In this document: piece after piece, positions 19,257 through 26,950 of the stretch | How the letters are laid out: each line of letters begins with the position of its first letter | How positions within the stretch are numbered: the stretch's first letter is position 1 | NCBI RefSeq assembly: GCF_001425755.1 | Contig: NZ_LMDH01000001.1 | Span: forward strand, 1,768,335-1,832,334 | DNA from: Aeromicrobium sp. Root344 | GTDB taxonomy: Bacteria > Actinomycetota > Actinomycetes > Propionibacteriales > Nocardioidaceae | Length of the DNA: 64,000 bases | Direction of reading: 5' to 3' | Program-made: the position numbers and the translations under genes | The notes under the pieces: generated by a model | Told to the model about the DNA's origin: nothing | Database searches by the model: none | What the model saw: the letters and a program-made list of their open reading frames with translations, nothing else

Positions 19257-20420
19257 GTGACGAGCCTCAGTCGTACGCGCATCGCGGTGGCTGCGGGGTT
19301 CTCGCTGCAGGGCCTCGTGTTCGCGGCGATCGTCACGCAGGCGCCGCGGATCAAGGACAAGTTCGACATCGGCGACGGCGGCCTCACGGGCATCCTGGTG
19401 CTCGTGGCCGTGGTGTCCGGCGTCGGCAGCGTCATCGCCGGGCTGGTCGCGGAGCGCCGCACGAGCGCCGCGGCGTACCGGCTCGCCCTCCTGACGATCG
19501 GCCTCGGCGCGCTGCTGGTGGGGATCGCGCCGACGCTGCCGTTGGTCATCGCCGCGTTCGTCGTCTACGGCCTCGGCGTCGGCGCGGTCGACGCCGGCAT
19601 GAACATGCAGGGCGTACGCGTCCAGCAGGCCTACGGGCGCAGCATCATGGCGAACTTCCACGGCATGTGGTCGATCGCCGGCATCGCGGGTGCGCTGTTC
19701 GCCGCCGGAGCTGCCGAGGTCGACCTGCCGCTGGCGATCTCGCTCGTCATCATCGCGGTCGTCACCTGGCTCACGGTCGCCGTCGCAGCACCGCACTTCA
19801 TCGAGGCGCAGGAGCACGACCCCGGCTTGTCGGCCAAGGGCCTCGACCTGCCGTGGCGGCCGATCCTGGTCTTCGGCCTCGTCATCCTCCTCTTCTACGC
19901 CGCCGACACCGGAATCCTCACGTGGAGCAGCGTCTACCTCGAGGATGCGCTCGACTCGACCAAGAGCGTGGCGCCGCTGGCGTACGGGGCGTACGAGGCA
20001 GGCGCGCTGATCTCGCGGTTCGGCGGCGACTTCCTCGTCCGCAGGGCCGGTGCCACCAAGGTCGTCGTGGTCGGGACGTCGGTCGGCGTCGCGGGCCTCG
20101 CGGTCGTCGTGACGGCGGCGGTGCCGGCGATGGCGATCGCCGGGTTCTTCGTGACGGGCCTCGGCCTGGCGATCCTGGCGCCGCTGTCGTTCGCAGCGCT
20201 GGCCGGGGCGGTGCCGGCGAAGTCACTCGACGTGGCGATTGCGCGGATGAACATCGCCAACTATCTGGGCGCGATCCTCGGCGGCGGGCTGATCGGGGCC
20301 GCCGCCTCGGCGGACCACCTGCGCTGGGCATTCGTCATCCCGCTCGTGCTGATCCCGTTGGTGCTGGTGTTCGCGCGGTCGTTCCGCACGGCTGACGCTG
20401 CGACGCTGGACGCGGTATGA
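19257..20420 (+). CDS. MFS transporter
   Basis: A 387-residue major facilitator protein with about 12 hydrophobic segments. The loop 2-3 motif is replaced by VAERRTS, and the first half ends with YGLGVGAVDAGMNMQGV, typical of the fucose-permease/YbjJ-like branch. The substrate cannot be assigned. The start is GTG 19257, because TACGAT (19245-19250) lies six bases upstream and the protein then begins normally for the family; longer in-frame starts overlap the divergent DUF4328 gene. The mRNA is probably leaderless. Confidence 0.88.
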   Translation: MTSLSRTRIAVAAGFSLQGLVFAAIVTQAPRIKDKFDIGDGGLTGILVLVAVVSGVGSVIAGLVAERRTSAAAYRLALLTIGLGALLVGIAPTLPLVIAAFVVYGLGVGAVDAGMNMQGVRVQQAYGRSIMANFHGMWSIAGIAGALFAAGAAEVDLPLAISLVIIAVVTWLTVAVAAPHFIEAQEHDPGLSAKGLDLPWRPILVFGLVILLFYAADTGILTWSSVYLEDALDSTKSVAPLAYGAYEAGALISRFGGDFLVRRAGATKVVVVGTSVGVAGLAVVVTAAVPAMAIAGFFVTGLGLAILAPLSFAALAGAVPAKSLDVAIARMNIANYLGAILGGGLIGAAASADHLRWAFVIPLVLIPLVLVFARSFRTADAATLDAV

Positions 20421-20540
20421 CGGGCGTTGAGGACTGAGTCCGGACGGCCCGACTCGCCGGCGCTTCGCTCGGTCCCAGCGGGAGAGACGGATGGCTCACC
20501 ACTCGACCGGAGCTCTCGACATTTCTGGGCCCGGACATAA

Positions 20541-20580
20541 GTCGCCCCACCGTTCTCGGGGGGTGAAACGGTGGGGCGAC
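20541..20580. terminator. Perfect 14-bp inverted repeat
   Basis: GTCGCCCCACCGTT (20541-20554) and its exact complement (20567-20580) enclose a 12-base loop. It lies between the MFS gene and a convergent decayed gene and is a likely transcription terminator. There is no T-run. Confidence 0.75.
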
Positions 20581-20632
20581 AACAGGCGCCAACAGCATGA
20601 ATGCGCATTGACCCTGCAGTCATAATGTTACG

Positions 20633-20995
20633 TCAGCAAGACAACCGTGTGGAGGTTTTGATCGAATTATCAACAATTCTTTCCACCCACCGGGCCTTGG
20701 TGACCTTGGCGAGTCCCGGTGGTCGGTCCGGATCGACACCGCGCCGTACGGCGAGCCCTCGGGCGAGCTGCTGGAGCGGGGTGACCCCGACCAGCGGAAT
20801 CAGGCCCGGATCGACTCAGTCGCCCTGCAATTCCAGGAGCGCCACGTGCGCGGCTGAGCCGACGACCGGCTCGCCGATCCTCCCGATCCGGCCACAGAGC
20901 CGGCCCTGCCTCCTCGGCGAGGACGACCACCGGTCGCGGCCGCCAGGGCTCGTTGTGAGGACGATCACACGGCTGCCCGGCACGCCTCTGCTGCC
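20633..20995 (-). pseudogene. Frameshifted C-terminal remnant of a SIS-domain (GlmS-like) sugar isomerase
   Basis: No intact gene exists between 20421 and 21096. On the minus strand, the last 60 codons (stop at 20633-20635) read PGLIPLVGVTPLQQLARG then VDPDRPPGLAKVTKAR. This is the characteristic C-terminus of SIS-domain glucosamine-fructose-6-phosphate aminotransferase relatives. Upstream, family-like pieces occur in other frames (PVVVLAEEAGPALWP and GEPVVGSAAHVALLELQ), so at least two frameshifts and a 5' loss have occurred. The end of the remnant (20600-20690) is noticeably AT-richer than its surroundings. The rest of the gap holds only the hairpin at 20541-20580. Confidence 0.7.
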
Positions 20996-21096
20996 CTTGA
21001 TCCGCTGGCGCCGCACGCCGCGTCCTCGACTGACGGTTTGCTGAGTTTTCGGGCTTTGGTCGATCGCCATACCGGCGGGATGACACAATCTCCTGC

Positions 21097-21771
21097 ATGA
21101 CTGCCACGATCGCGCCGGAGCGCCAGCCGAGTCGGACTCGGCACCGCGTCGCCACGGCGATCGGCGTGCTCCTGCTGATGGGCGGCCTGGCGATCATGGG
21201 CTACTTCGCCTGGCAGTACATCGGCTCCAACATCGTCGCCAAGCACAAGCAGGCCCAGATCAAGGCCGAGACGCTGCGGCAGTGGGACAAGGGCGTCGAG
21301 GGTGATGCCATCGCGATGCTGCGGGTCAAGCGGTTCGGCAAGGACTACGAGGTGCCGATCGTCAAGGGCTTCGACAAGGGCGCCCTCGCGCGCGGCGTCG
21401 GCTGGGACACCAAGAGCGAGAAGCCCGGCGAGATCGGCAACTTCGCGATCGCGGGCCACCGGGTCACGCACGGCGAGCCGTTCAGCAAGTTCCCCAAGCT
21501 CAAGAAGGGCGATCTCGTCGTCGTCGAGACGCGGCGCGACATCTACACCTACCGGCTGCGCAACTCCGGCACCTCGATCACGGTCTCGTTCACGACGCCG
21601 TGGCCGCTCTGGCGCGTCCCGGACCCCAAGGCACGCAACAGGAAGCCGACCGAGCGGCTCATCACGATGCTCACGTGCTCCGAGCTGTTCCACACCAACA
21701 ACCGCAGCGTCGTGATCGGCGAGCTCGTGAAGACGTACGACAAGAAGCAGCGGACGACCGCGACCAACTGA
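21097..21771 (+). CDS. Class E sortase
   Basis: A membrane-anchored transpeptidase that joins surface proteins to the cell wall. The 224 residues comprise a short basic head, one membrane segment (residues 20-43) and an extracellular sortase barrel. The catalytic triad is visible: His121 (AIAGHRVTH), Cys194 (LTCSELF) and Arg203 (TNNR). The TLTC-SE signature and the TPWPLWRVPDP insertion fit class E (SrtE), which recognises LAXTG-like signals in high-GC actinobacteria. No sortase substrate gene is seen in the window. Confidence 0.93.
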   Translation: MTATIAPERQPSRTRHRVATAIGVLLLMGGLAIMGYFAWQYIGSNIVAKHKQAQIKAETLRQWDKGVEGDAIAMLRVKRFGKDYEVPIVKGFDKGALARGVGWDTKSEKPGEIGNFAIAGHRVTHGEPFSKFPKLKKGDLVVVETRRDIYTYRLRNSGTSITVSFTTPWPLWRVPDPKARNRKPTERLITMLTCSELFHTNNRSVVIGELVKTYDKKQRTTATN

Positions 21772-21805
21772 CCGCGCCAGGACGTGTCCGCCCTAGGCTG
21801 GCCGC

Positions 21806-22459
21806 ATGCACGACTACCAGCGCGAGTTCATCGAGTTCTCCCTCGAGCACGAGGTGCTCCGGTTCGGTCAGTTCACGCTGAAGTCGGGACGCACGTCGCC
21901 CTACTTCTTCAACGCCGGCCTGTTCAACACCGGCGCCCGGCTCGCTGCGCTGGGCCGGTTCTACGCCGCGGCGATCGATCGCAGCGGCGTCGAGTTCGAC
22001 GTGCTGCTCGGCCCGGCCTACAAGGGCATCCCGATCGCCTCCGCCACCGCGGTCCAGCTCTCGGAGCAGCTCGGCCGCGACGTGCCGTGGTGCTTCAACC
22101 GCAAGGAGCCGAAGGACCACGGCGAGGGCGGCCTGATCGTCGGCTCGCCGCTGCAGGGTCGGGCGCTGATCATCGACGACGTCATCACGGCCGGCACCGC
22201 GATCCGCGAGGTCATGGACATCGTGGACGCCGAGGGCGCACAGGTGGCCGGCGTCATGGTCGCGGTCGACCGCCAGGAGCGCGGCACCGGAGAGCTGTCG
22301 GCGATCCAGGAGGTGGAGCGTGACTTCGGCGTCCCGGTCGTCTCGATCATCGACTTCGGCCAGATCGTCTCGTACGTCGAGGAGTCCGGCCGGCACGCGG
22401 AGCACCTGCCGGCGATCCGGGCCTATCGCGACGAGTTCGGGATCGCGTCGCCGTCGTGA
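21806..22459 (+). CDS. pyrE: Orotate phosphoribosyltransferase
   Basis: Condenses orotate with PRPP to orotidine 5'-phosphate in pyrimidine synthesis. The 217 residues include the PRPP loop [16 protein letters not shown] and substrate motif [21 protein letters not shown] box (21794-21799) six bases before the ATG implies a leaderless message. Its stop overlaps the GTG start of the following methyltransferase gene (GTGA), a coupling often seen for pyrE with spoU-type genes in actinobacteria. No other pyr gene is present nearby. Confidence 0.96.
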   Translation: MHDYQREFIEFSLEHEVLRFGQFTLKSGRTSPYFFNAGLFNTGARLAALGRFYAAAIDRSGVEFDVLLGPAYKGIPIASATAVQLSEQLGRDVPWCFNRKEPKDHGEGGLIVGSPLQGRALIIDDVITAGTAIREVMDIVDAEGAQVAGVMVAVDRQERGTGELSAIQEVERDFGVPVVSIIDFGQIVSYVEESGRHAEHLPAIRAYRDEFGIASPS

Positions 22460-23076
22460 CGGAGCCGGAGGCCGACATCGGGGTGGGACCGTGGGAGGGC
22501 GATCGGCCCGACGGTGACCACTACGACGAGGCGCTGCTGCGCGAGGGCGATCGGCGCAACGTCGTCGACCGCTACCGCTACTGGACCCTCGAGGCGATCG
22601 TCGCCGACCTCGACCTGCACCGCCATCCGTTCCACGTCGCGATCGAGAACTGGCAGCACGACTTCAACATCGGCTCGATCGTCCGCACCGCCAACGCGTT
22701 CGCGGCCGCCGAGGTCCACATCGTCGGCAAGAAGCGGTGGAACCGTCGCGGCGCCATGGTGACCGACCGCTACCAGCACGTACGTCATCACGCCTCGGTC
22801 GCGGAGCTCGCCGAGTGGGCGGCCGCCGCCGGGCTCGTCGTGATCGGGATCGACAACGTGCACGACTCGACCCCGATCGAGACCGCCGAGCTCCCGCGGG
22901 ACTGCGTCCTGGTGTTCGGCCAGGAGGGGCCAGGGCTCTCCGACGAGGCCAGGGCGGCCTGCGAGCGTACGCTCTCGATCGCGCAGTTCGGCTCGACCCG
23001 GTCGATCAACGCCGGTGCGGCCGCCGCGATCGCGATGCACGCGTGGATCCGCCAACATGCCGATCTTGACCGGTGA
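22456..23076 (+). CDS. TrmH/SpoU-family RNA 2'-O-methyltransferase
   Basis: A 206-residue SPOUT enzyme with all three TrmH motifs: motif 1 [14 protein letters not shown], motif 2 [12 protein letters not shown] and motif 3 [17 protein letters not shown]. These form the deep-trefoil-knot SAM site and the catalytic Arg/Ser elements for ribose 2'-O methylation. The RNA target (tRNA or rRNA) cannot be decided from sequence. GTG 22456 is the start because it overlaps the pyrE stop. The first 35 residues are an acidic lead absent from the minimal family. Confidence 0.92.
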   Translation: MTEPEADIGVGPWEGDRPDGDHYDEALLREGDRRNVVDRYRYWTLEAIVADLDLHRHPFHVAIENWQHDFNIGSIVRTANAFAAAEVHIVGKKRWNRRGAMVTDRYQHVRHHASVAELAEWAAAAGLVVIGIDNVHDSTPIETAELPRDCVLVFGQEGPGLSDEARAACERTLSIAQFGSTRSINAGAAAAIAMHAWIRQHADLDR

Positions 23077-23098
23077 GAAACCTCTGACTAAGGTCAGA
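23066..23098 (+). promoter_or_regulatory. Promoter with palindromic operator over the -10, for the MarR-GNAT gene
   Basis: TTGACC (23066-23071), a 17-bp spacer and TAAGGT (23089-23094) form a near-consensus promoter. TCTGAC-TAAG-GTCAGA (23083-23098) is a perfect palindrome centred on the -10. The ATG follows six bases later. The layout fits autorepression by the encoded MarR domain and a leaderless mRNA. Confidence 0.8.
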
Positions 23099-23100
23099 CA

Positions 23101-23979
23101 ATGGTCGACGATCCCGTGGCGACGCTCCGCCGGTTCAACCGCTCGTGGTCGCAGCGGGTGGGCGTGCTCGACGAGTCCTTCCTTGGCTCGGGCCGGCCAC
23201 TGGGACCGTCCCGGCTGCTGTTCGAGCTCCGGGGCGGAGGCACGAGCGTCCGGGAGCTCCGCGAGCGGATGGACCTCGACTCCGGCTACCTGAGCCGTCT
23301 GCTGCGGCAGCTCGAGTCCGAGGGCCTCATCGCAGTCACGCCAGATCCCGGCGATGCGCGCCGCCGCATCGCGACGCTGACGAAGCGTGGGGTGGCGGCG
23401 CAGCAGGAGCTCGACGACCGGTCGGACTCCCTCGCCCACGGTCTGGTCGACGCCTTGTCGGATCGCCAGCGCGTACGCCTGGCGGAGAGCCTCGACCAGG
23501 CCGACCGCCTGATCCGCGCCGCGACGGTCTCCCTCGACCTGGTCGATCCGGCATCCGAGCACGCACGGACCGCTGTCGCTGCGTACTTCCAGGAGCTGGA
23601 CGAGACGTTCGAGGGCGGCTTCGACGTGGCAGCCGGTGCCGCGGACGAACAGTCTCTCGGCGGTGAGACCGGCCGGTTCGTCGTCGCGGTCAGCAACGGC
23701 GCCGTCGTGGGCTGCGGCGGCCTGCAGTCGCTGTCGGACGACATCGGCGAGATCAAGCGCATGTGGGTGCATCGCGAGTGGCGCGGCCTCGGTCTGGCCG
23801 GGCGACTCCTGCGGCGCCTCGAGGAGGAGTCCATGGCGCTTGGCCATCGCGTCGTCCGGCTCGACACCAACAGCTCGCTGGCCGAGGCGCTGGCGATGTA
23901 CCGCGCAGCCGGCTACGTCGAGATCCCGCGCTACAACGACAACCCCTACCCGGACCACTGGTTCGAGAAGAGGTTCTAG
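23101..23979 (+). CDS. MarR regulator fused to GNAT acetyltransferase
   Basis: A 292-residue two-domain protein. Residues 1-140 are a MarR winged helix (SVRELRERMDLDSGYLSRLLRQLE, then PGDARRRIATLTKRG). Residues 145-292 are a GNAT fold with the acetyl-CoA motif HREWRGLGLAGRLLRRLE and a C-terminal YxEIPRYNDNPYPDHWFEK. MarR-GNAT fusions are a known bacterial family and may acetylate a toxic compound and sense it. The promoter palindrome suggests autoregulation. The TAG stop forms the first half of the -10 box of the next gene. Confidence 0.92.
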   Translation: MVDDPVATLRRFNRSWSQRVGVLDESFLGSGRPLGPSRLLFELRGGGTSVRELRERMDLDSGYLSRLLRQLESEGLIAVTPDPGDARRRIATLTKRGVAAQQELDDRSDSLAHGLVDALSDRQRVRLAESLDQADRLIRAATVSLDLVDPASEHARTAVAAYFQELDETFEGGFDVAAGAADEQSLGGETGRFVVAVSNGAVVGCGGLQSLSDDIGEIKRMWVHREWRGLGLAGRLLRRLEEESMALGHRVVRLDTNSSLAEALAMYRAAGYVEIPRYNDNPYPDHWFEKRF

Positions 23980-23988
23980 GCTCGCACC

Positions 23989-25350
23989 ATGACTCAACGG
24001 GTGGTCGTCATCGGGGGAGATGCAGCCGGTATGACCGTCGCGTCCGCGCTGCGTCGCCGACTGCCCCAGGAGCACGAGGTCGTCGTCCTGGAGCGCGGGA
24101 GCTGGACCTCGTACTCGGCGTGCGGCATCCCCTACTGGATCTCCGGCGAGGTCCGAGCGCCCGAGGCGCTCGTCGCGCGCAGCGTCCAGGCGCACCTCGA
24201 CAACGGCATCGACGTACGGATGGGGGTCGATGCGACGGCGATCGACCCGGTGGCCCGCACGGTGTCGATCCGCGACGCGGACGACCTGGCGTACGACCGG
24301 CTGGTCATCGCCACCGGTGCCGAGCCCGTACGCCCTGACATCCCCGGCATCGAGGGCGCTGGCATCCACGGCGTGCAGACGCTCGACGACGGGCAGGCGC
24401 TGATCGACGGGCTGGCGAAGCGGCCGGACAAGGTCGTGGTCGTCGGCTCCGGCTACGTCGGGCTTGAGATCGCCGAGGCGTGCGTGGCCCGCGGGTTCGA
24501 CACGACCGTCATCGACCGGTCGCCGACGCCGTTGTCGATCATCGAGCCGCACCTCGGCGAGCAGGTCGCCGCCGCGATGCGCAAGCACGGCATCCGCCTG
24601 CTCGCCGACACCGGCGTCACGGGGTTCGCGCTCGACGACGAGGGTCGGGTCAGCGCCGTGAACACGGCCGACGAGTCGATCGAGGCCGACCTCGTGGTCC
24701 TCGGTCTCGGCGTCACGGCCCGTTCGGCGCTGGCGGCGGGAGCCGGGCTGCCGCTCGGTGCCAAGGGCGGGATCGTCGTCGACGAGCACCAGCGGGTCGC
24801 CGGCTTCGACGACGTCTGGGCCGCCGGCGACTGCGTCGTGACGAAGGATCGGCTGACGGGCGACCTGATTCACGTCCCGCTCGGCACCCACGCCAACAAG
24901 CAGGGCATGGTCGCCGCGGACAGCATCGTCGCCGACGTGCTCGGCTCGACACCGCGGTTGACGTTCCCCGGCGTCGTCGGCACGGCGATCACGAAGTTCT
25001 GCGCGCTCGAGGTGTCCCGCACAGGGCTGGGAGAGCGGCAGGCCCGAGACGTCGGGTTCGATCCCGTGGCCGTCAGCATCGAGACCACGAACTTCGCCGG
25101 CTACATGCCCGACCCCGAGATGATGACGGTCGTGATGATCGCCGACCGCGCGACGCGTCGTCTGCTCGGCGCGCAGATCGTCGGTGGCGAGGACTCGGCC
25201 CTGCGGATCGACGTCGCCGCGACGGCGCTCGCCGCGGGGATGACGATCGACGACATCGTCATGCTCGACCTCGCGTACGCCCCGCCGTTCTCGTCGGTGT
25301 GGAGCCCGATCCAGGTCGCTGCCCGGGCCGCCGTCAAGGCTCTGGGGTGA
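23989..25350 (+). CDS. FAD-dependent pyridine nucleotide-disulfide oxidoreductase, CoA-disulfide-reductase-like
   Basis: A 453-residue flavoenzyme. The FAD-binding GGDAAGM lies at residues 9-15, the redox cysteine is Cys45 in SYSACGIPYW, the NAD(P)H fold is VVVVGSGYVGLEIAE, and FAD contact VWAAGDCVV and a dimerisation domain follow. The single-cysteine SACGIPY motif marks the CoA-disulfide reductase/NADH oxidase group rather than two-cysteine glutathione reductases. Likely roles are CoA disulfide or sulfane-sulfur reduction, or NADH oxidation. TAGGCT (23977-23982) lies six bases before the ATG and uses the stop codon of the preceding gene. Confidence 0.9.
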   Translation: MTQRVVVIGGDAAGMTVASALRRRLPQEHEVVVLERGSWTSYSACGIPYWISGEVRAPEALVARSVQAHLDNGIDVRMGVDATAIDPVARTVSIRDADDLAYDRLVIATGAEPVRPDIPGIEGAGIHGVQTLDDGQALIDGLAKRPDKVVVVGSGYVGLEIAEACVARGFDTTVIDRSPTPLSIIEPHLGEQVAAAMRKHGIRLLADTGVTGFALDDEGRVSAVNTADESIEADLVVLGLGVTARSALAAGAGLPLGAKGGIVVDEHQRVAGFDDVWAAGDCVVTKDRLTGDLIHVPLGTHANKQGMVAADSIVADVLGSTPRLTFPGVVGTAITKFCALEVSRTGLGERQARDVGFDPVAVSIETTNFAGYMPDPEMMTVVMIADRATRRLLGAQIVGGEDSALRIDVAATALAAGMTIDDIVMLDLAYAPPFSSVWSPIQVAARAAVKALG

Positions 25351-25418
25351 CTCGCCAGTAGTAGGACGGACTGGGATACTGGTCTCCGCACCCCTCGCCA
25401 GCCACCCAGGAGATTCGC

Positions 25419-26438
25419 ATGCCCGTCGCCACACCCGAGGTCTACGCCGAGATGCTCGACAAGGCCAAGCGCGAGTCGTTCGCGTTCCCGGCCATCAACG
25501 TCTCGTCCTCGCAGACGCTCAACGCGGCGCTCGCGGGCTTCGCGGAGGCCGAGAGCGACGGCATCGTCCAGGTGTCGACCGGTGGCGCCGACTACTGGTC
25601 CGGCCCGACCGTCAAGAACATGGTCACCGGCTCGCTGGCGTTCGCCGCGTACGCCGAGGAGGTCGCCAAGAACTATCCCGTCAACGTCGCGCTGCACACC
25701 GACCACTGCCCCAAGGACAAGCTTGACGGGTTCGTGCGCCCGCTTGTCGCGGCGTCCGAGGAGCGGGTCAAGTCCGGTGGGCTGCCCTACTTCCAGTCCC
25801 ACATGTGGGACGGCTCGGCCGTGCCGCTCGAGGAGAACCTCGAGATCGCCAAGGAGCTGCTGGCACGCTGCCACGCCGCCGGCATCATCCTCGAGGTCGA
25901 GATCGGTGTCGTCGGCGGCGAGGAGGACGGTGTCGTCGGTGCGATCGACGACAAGCTCTACTCCACGCCTGAGGACGCGCTCGCCACGGCGGAGGCGTTG
26001 GGACTCGGCGAGAACGGTCGCTACCTGACCGCGCTGACGTTCGGCAACGTGCACGGCGTCTACAAGCCCGGTGGCGTCAAGCTGCGCCCCGAGGTGCTCG
26101 AGAAGGCGCAGCAGGTCGTCGGCGAGAAGTACGGCAAGGACCACCCCTTCGACCTCGTGTTCCACGGTGGATCCGGCTCGCTGCCCGAGGAGATCTCGGC
26201 CGCGGTCGACTACGGCGTCGTGAAGATGAACGTCGACACCGACACGCAGTACGCGTTCACGCGTCCGGTCGCCGGGCACATGTTCAACAACTACGACGGC
26301 GTGCTCAAGGTCGACGGCGAGGTCGGCAACAAGAAGGCGTACGACCCGCGCGCCTGGGGCAAGGCCGCCGAGGCCGGCATGGCGTCGCGCGTCGCCGAGG
26401 CGTGCGCCAACCTCCGCAGCGCAGGCACCAAGCTCTGA
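25419..26438 (+). CDS. fba: Class II fructose-bisphosphate aldolase
   Basis: The glycolytic/gluconeogenic enzyme that cleaves fructose 1,6-bisphosphate. The 339 residues show the class II zinc and substrate motifs ALHTDHCPKDKLDGF, EVEIGVVGGEEDGV, FGNVHGVYKPG and VFHGGSGSLPEE, and the length fits FbaA. CAGGAGA precedes the ATG, so unlike its upstream neighbours it has a normal ribosome site; a GATACT box near 25375 could be its promoter. In actinobacteria fba is often near DUF3151 and purA, as it is here. Confidence 0.97.
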   Translation: MPVATPEVYAEMLDKAKRESFAFPAINVSSSQTLNAALAGFAEAESDGIVQVSTGGADYWSGPTVKNMVTGSLAFAAYAEEVAKNYPVNVALHTDHCPKDKLDGFVRPLVAASEERVKSGGLPYFQSHMWDGSAVPLEENLEIAKELLARCHAAGIILEVEIGVVGGEEDGVVGAIDDKLYSTPEDALATAEALGLGENGRYLTALTFGNVHGVYKPGGVKLRPEVLEKAQQVVGEKYGKDHPFDLVFHGGSGSLPEEISAAVDYGVVKMNVDTDTQYAFTRPVAGHMFNNYDGVLKVDGEVGNKKAYDPRAWGKAAEAGMASRVAEACANLRSAGTKL

Positions 26439-26445
26439 CGCAGGC

Positions 26446-26865
26446 TCAGCGGTCGGCGGGCAGCAGCACGCCGGCCGCGAGCTGTGTGCAGTCTCCGGCC
26501 TCCTCGCGCAGGATCTTGCGATGCGTGGGCCGGGCTGCTTCGTAGCGCTCCCGGCCCGCGGGGGTGATCTCGGTCCATTGGGCGCGGCGATCGTCGGTGC
26601 ACGTGTTGCGGCACACCAGTCCGTCCTTCTCCAGCCGGCTCACGAGGCGTGACAACGCACTCTGGCTGAGGTGCACCTGCTCGGCGAGGAACGCCATGCG
26701 GACCTTCTCGCCGGCGTTGTGCAGCACCTGCAGGACCTCGAACTCGCTCGACGTCAAGTCGTGCTGTGCACCCAGCTCACGGTCGAGCCGGCAGCTCAGC
26801 TGGTTGTAGCGACCCATCAGGTCGTGCCACGACTGGGCGAGCTTCTCATCGGACACCTTCGACAC
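26446..26865 (-). CDS. MarR-family transcriptional regulator
   Basis: A 139-residue MarR protein with winged HTH (FLAEQVHLSQSALSRLVSRLEKDGLV) and the wing residues CTDDRRAQWTEIT. GTG 26865 has no ribosome site, but a TATCCT box (26872-26877) lies six bases upstream, so translation is probably leaderless. It is divergent from an MFS drug-exporter-like gene. The 85-bp gap holds four regularly spaced direct repeats, the probable binding sites. It likely represses the exporter and itself until a ligand binds. Confidence 0.9.
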   Translation of the reverse strand: MSKVSDEKLAQSWHDLMGRYNQLSCRLDRELGAQHDLTSSEFEVLQVLHNAGEKVRMAFLAEQVHLSQSALSRLVSRLEKDGLVCRNTCTDDRRAQWTEITPAGRERYEAARPTHRKILREEAGDCTQLAAGVLLPADR

Positions 26866-26888
26866 GTGTGAAGGATATCACCGCGTCC

Positions 26889-26943
26889 GCATAAGATGTT
26901 CATGCATTAGTTGCTTGCGCATTAGATGCACCTGCATAAGACT
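26889..26943. repeat. Four direct repeats GCATWAGNYK at exact 15-bp period
   Basis: GCATAAGATG (26889), GCATTAGTTG (26904), GCATTAGATG (26919) and GCATAAGACT (26934) start exactly 15 bp apart in the marR-MFS intergenic region. The last repeats overlap a possible TTGCGC (26915-26920)/TAAGAC (26937-26942) promoter. They are probably tandem regulator half-sites. Confidence 0.85.
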
Positions 26944-26950
26944 GTGAGGC

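Noticed and set aside
26889..26943. Four regular repeats considered as a small CRISPR array
   Set aside because: Units are 10 bp with 5-bp spacers in a promoter region, no cas genes nearby; a regulator array fits better.
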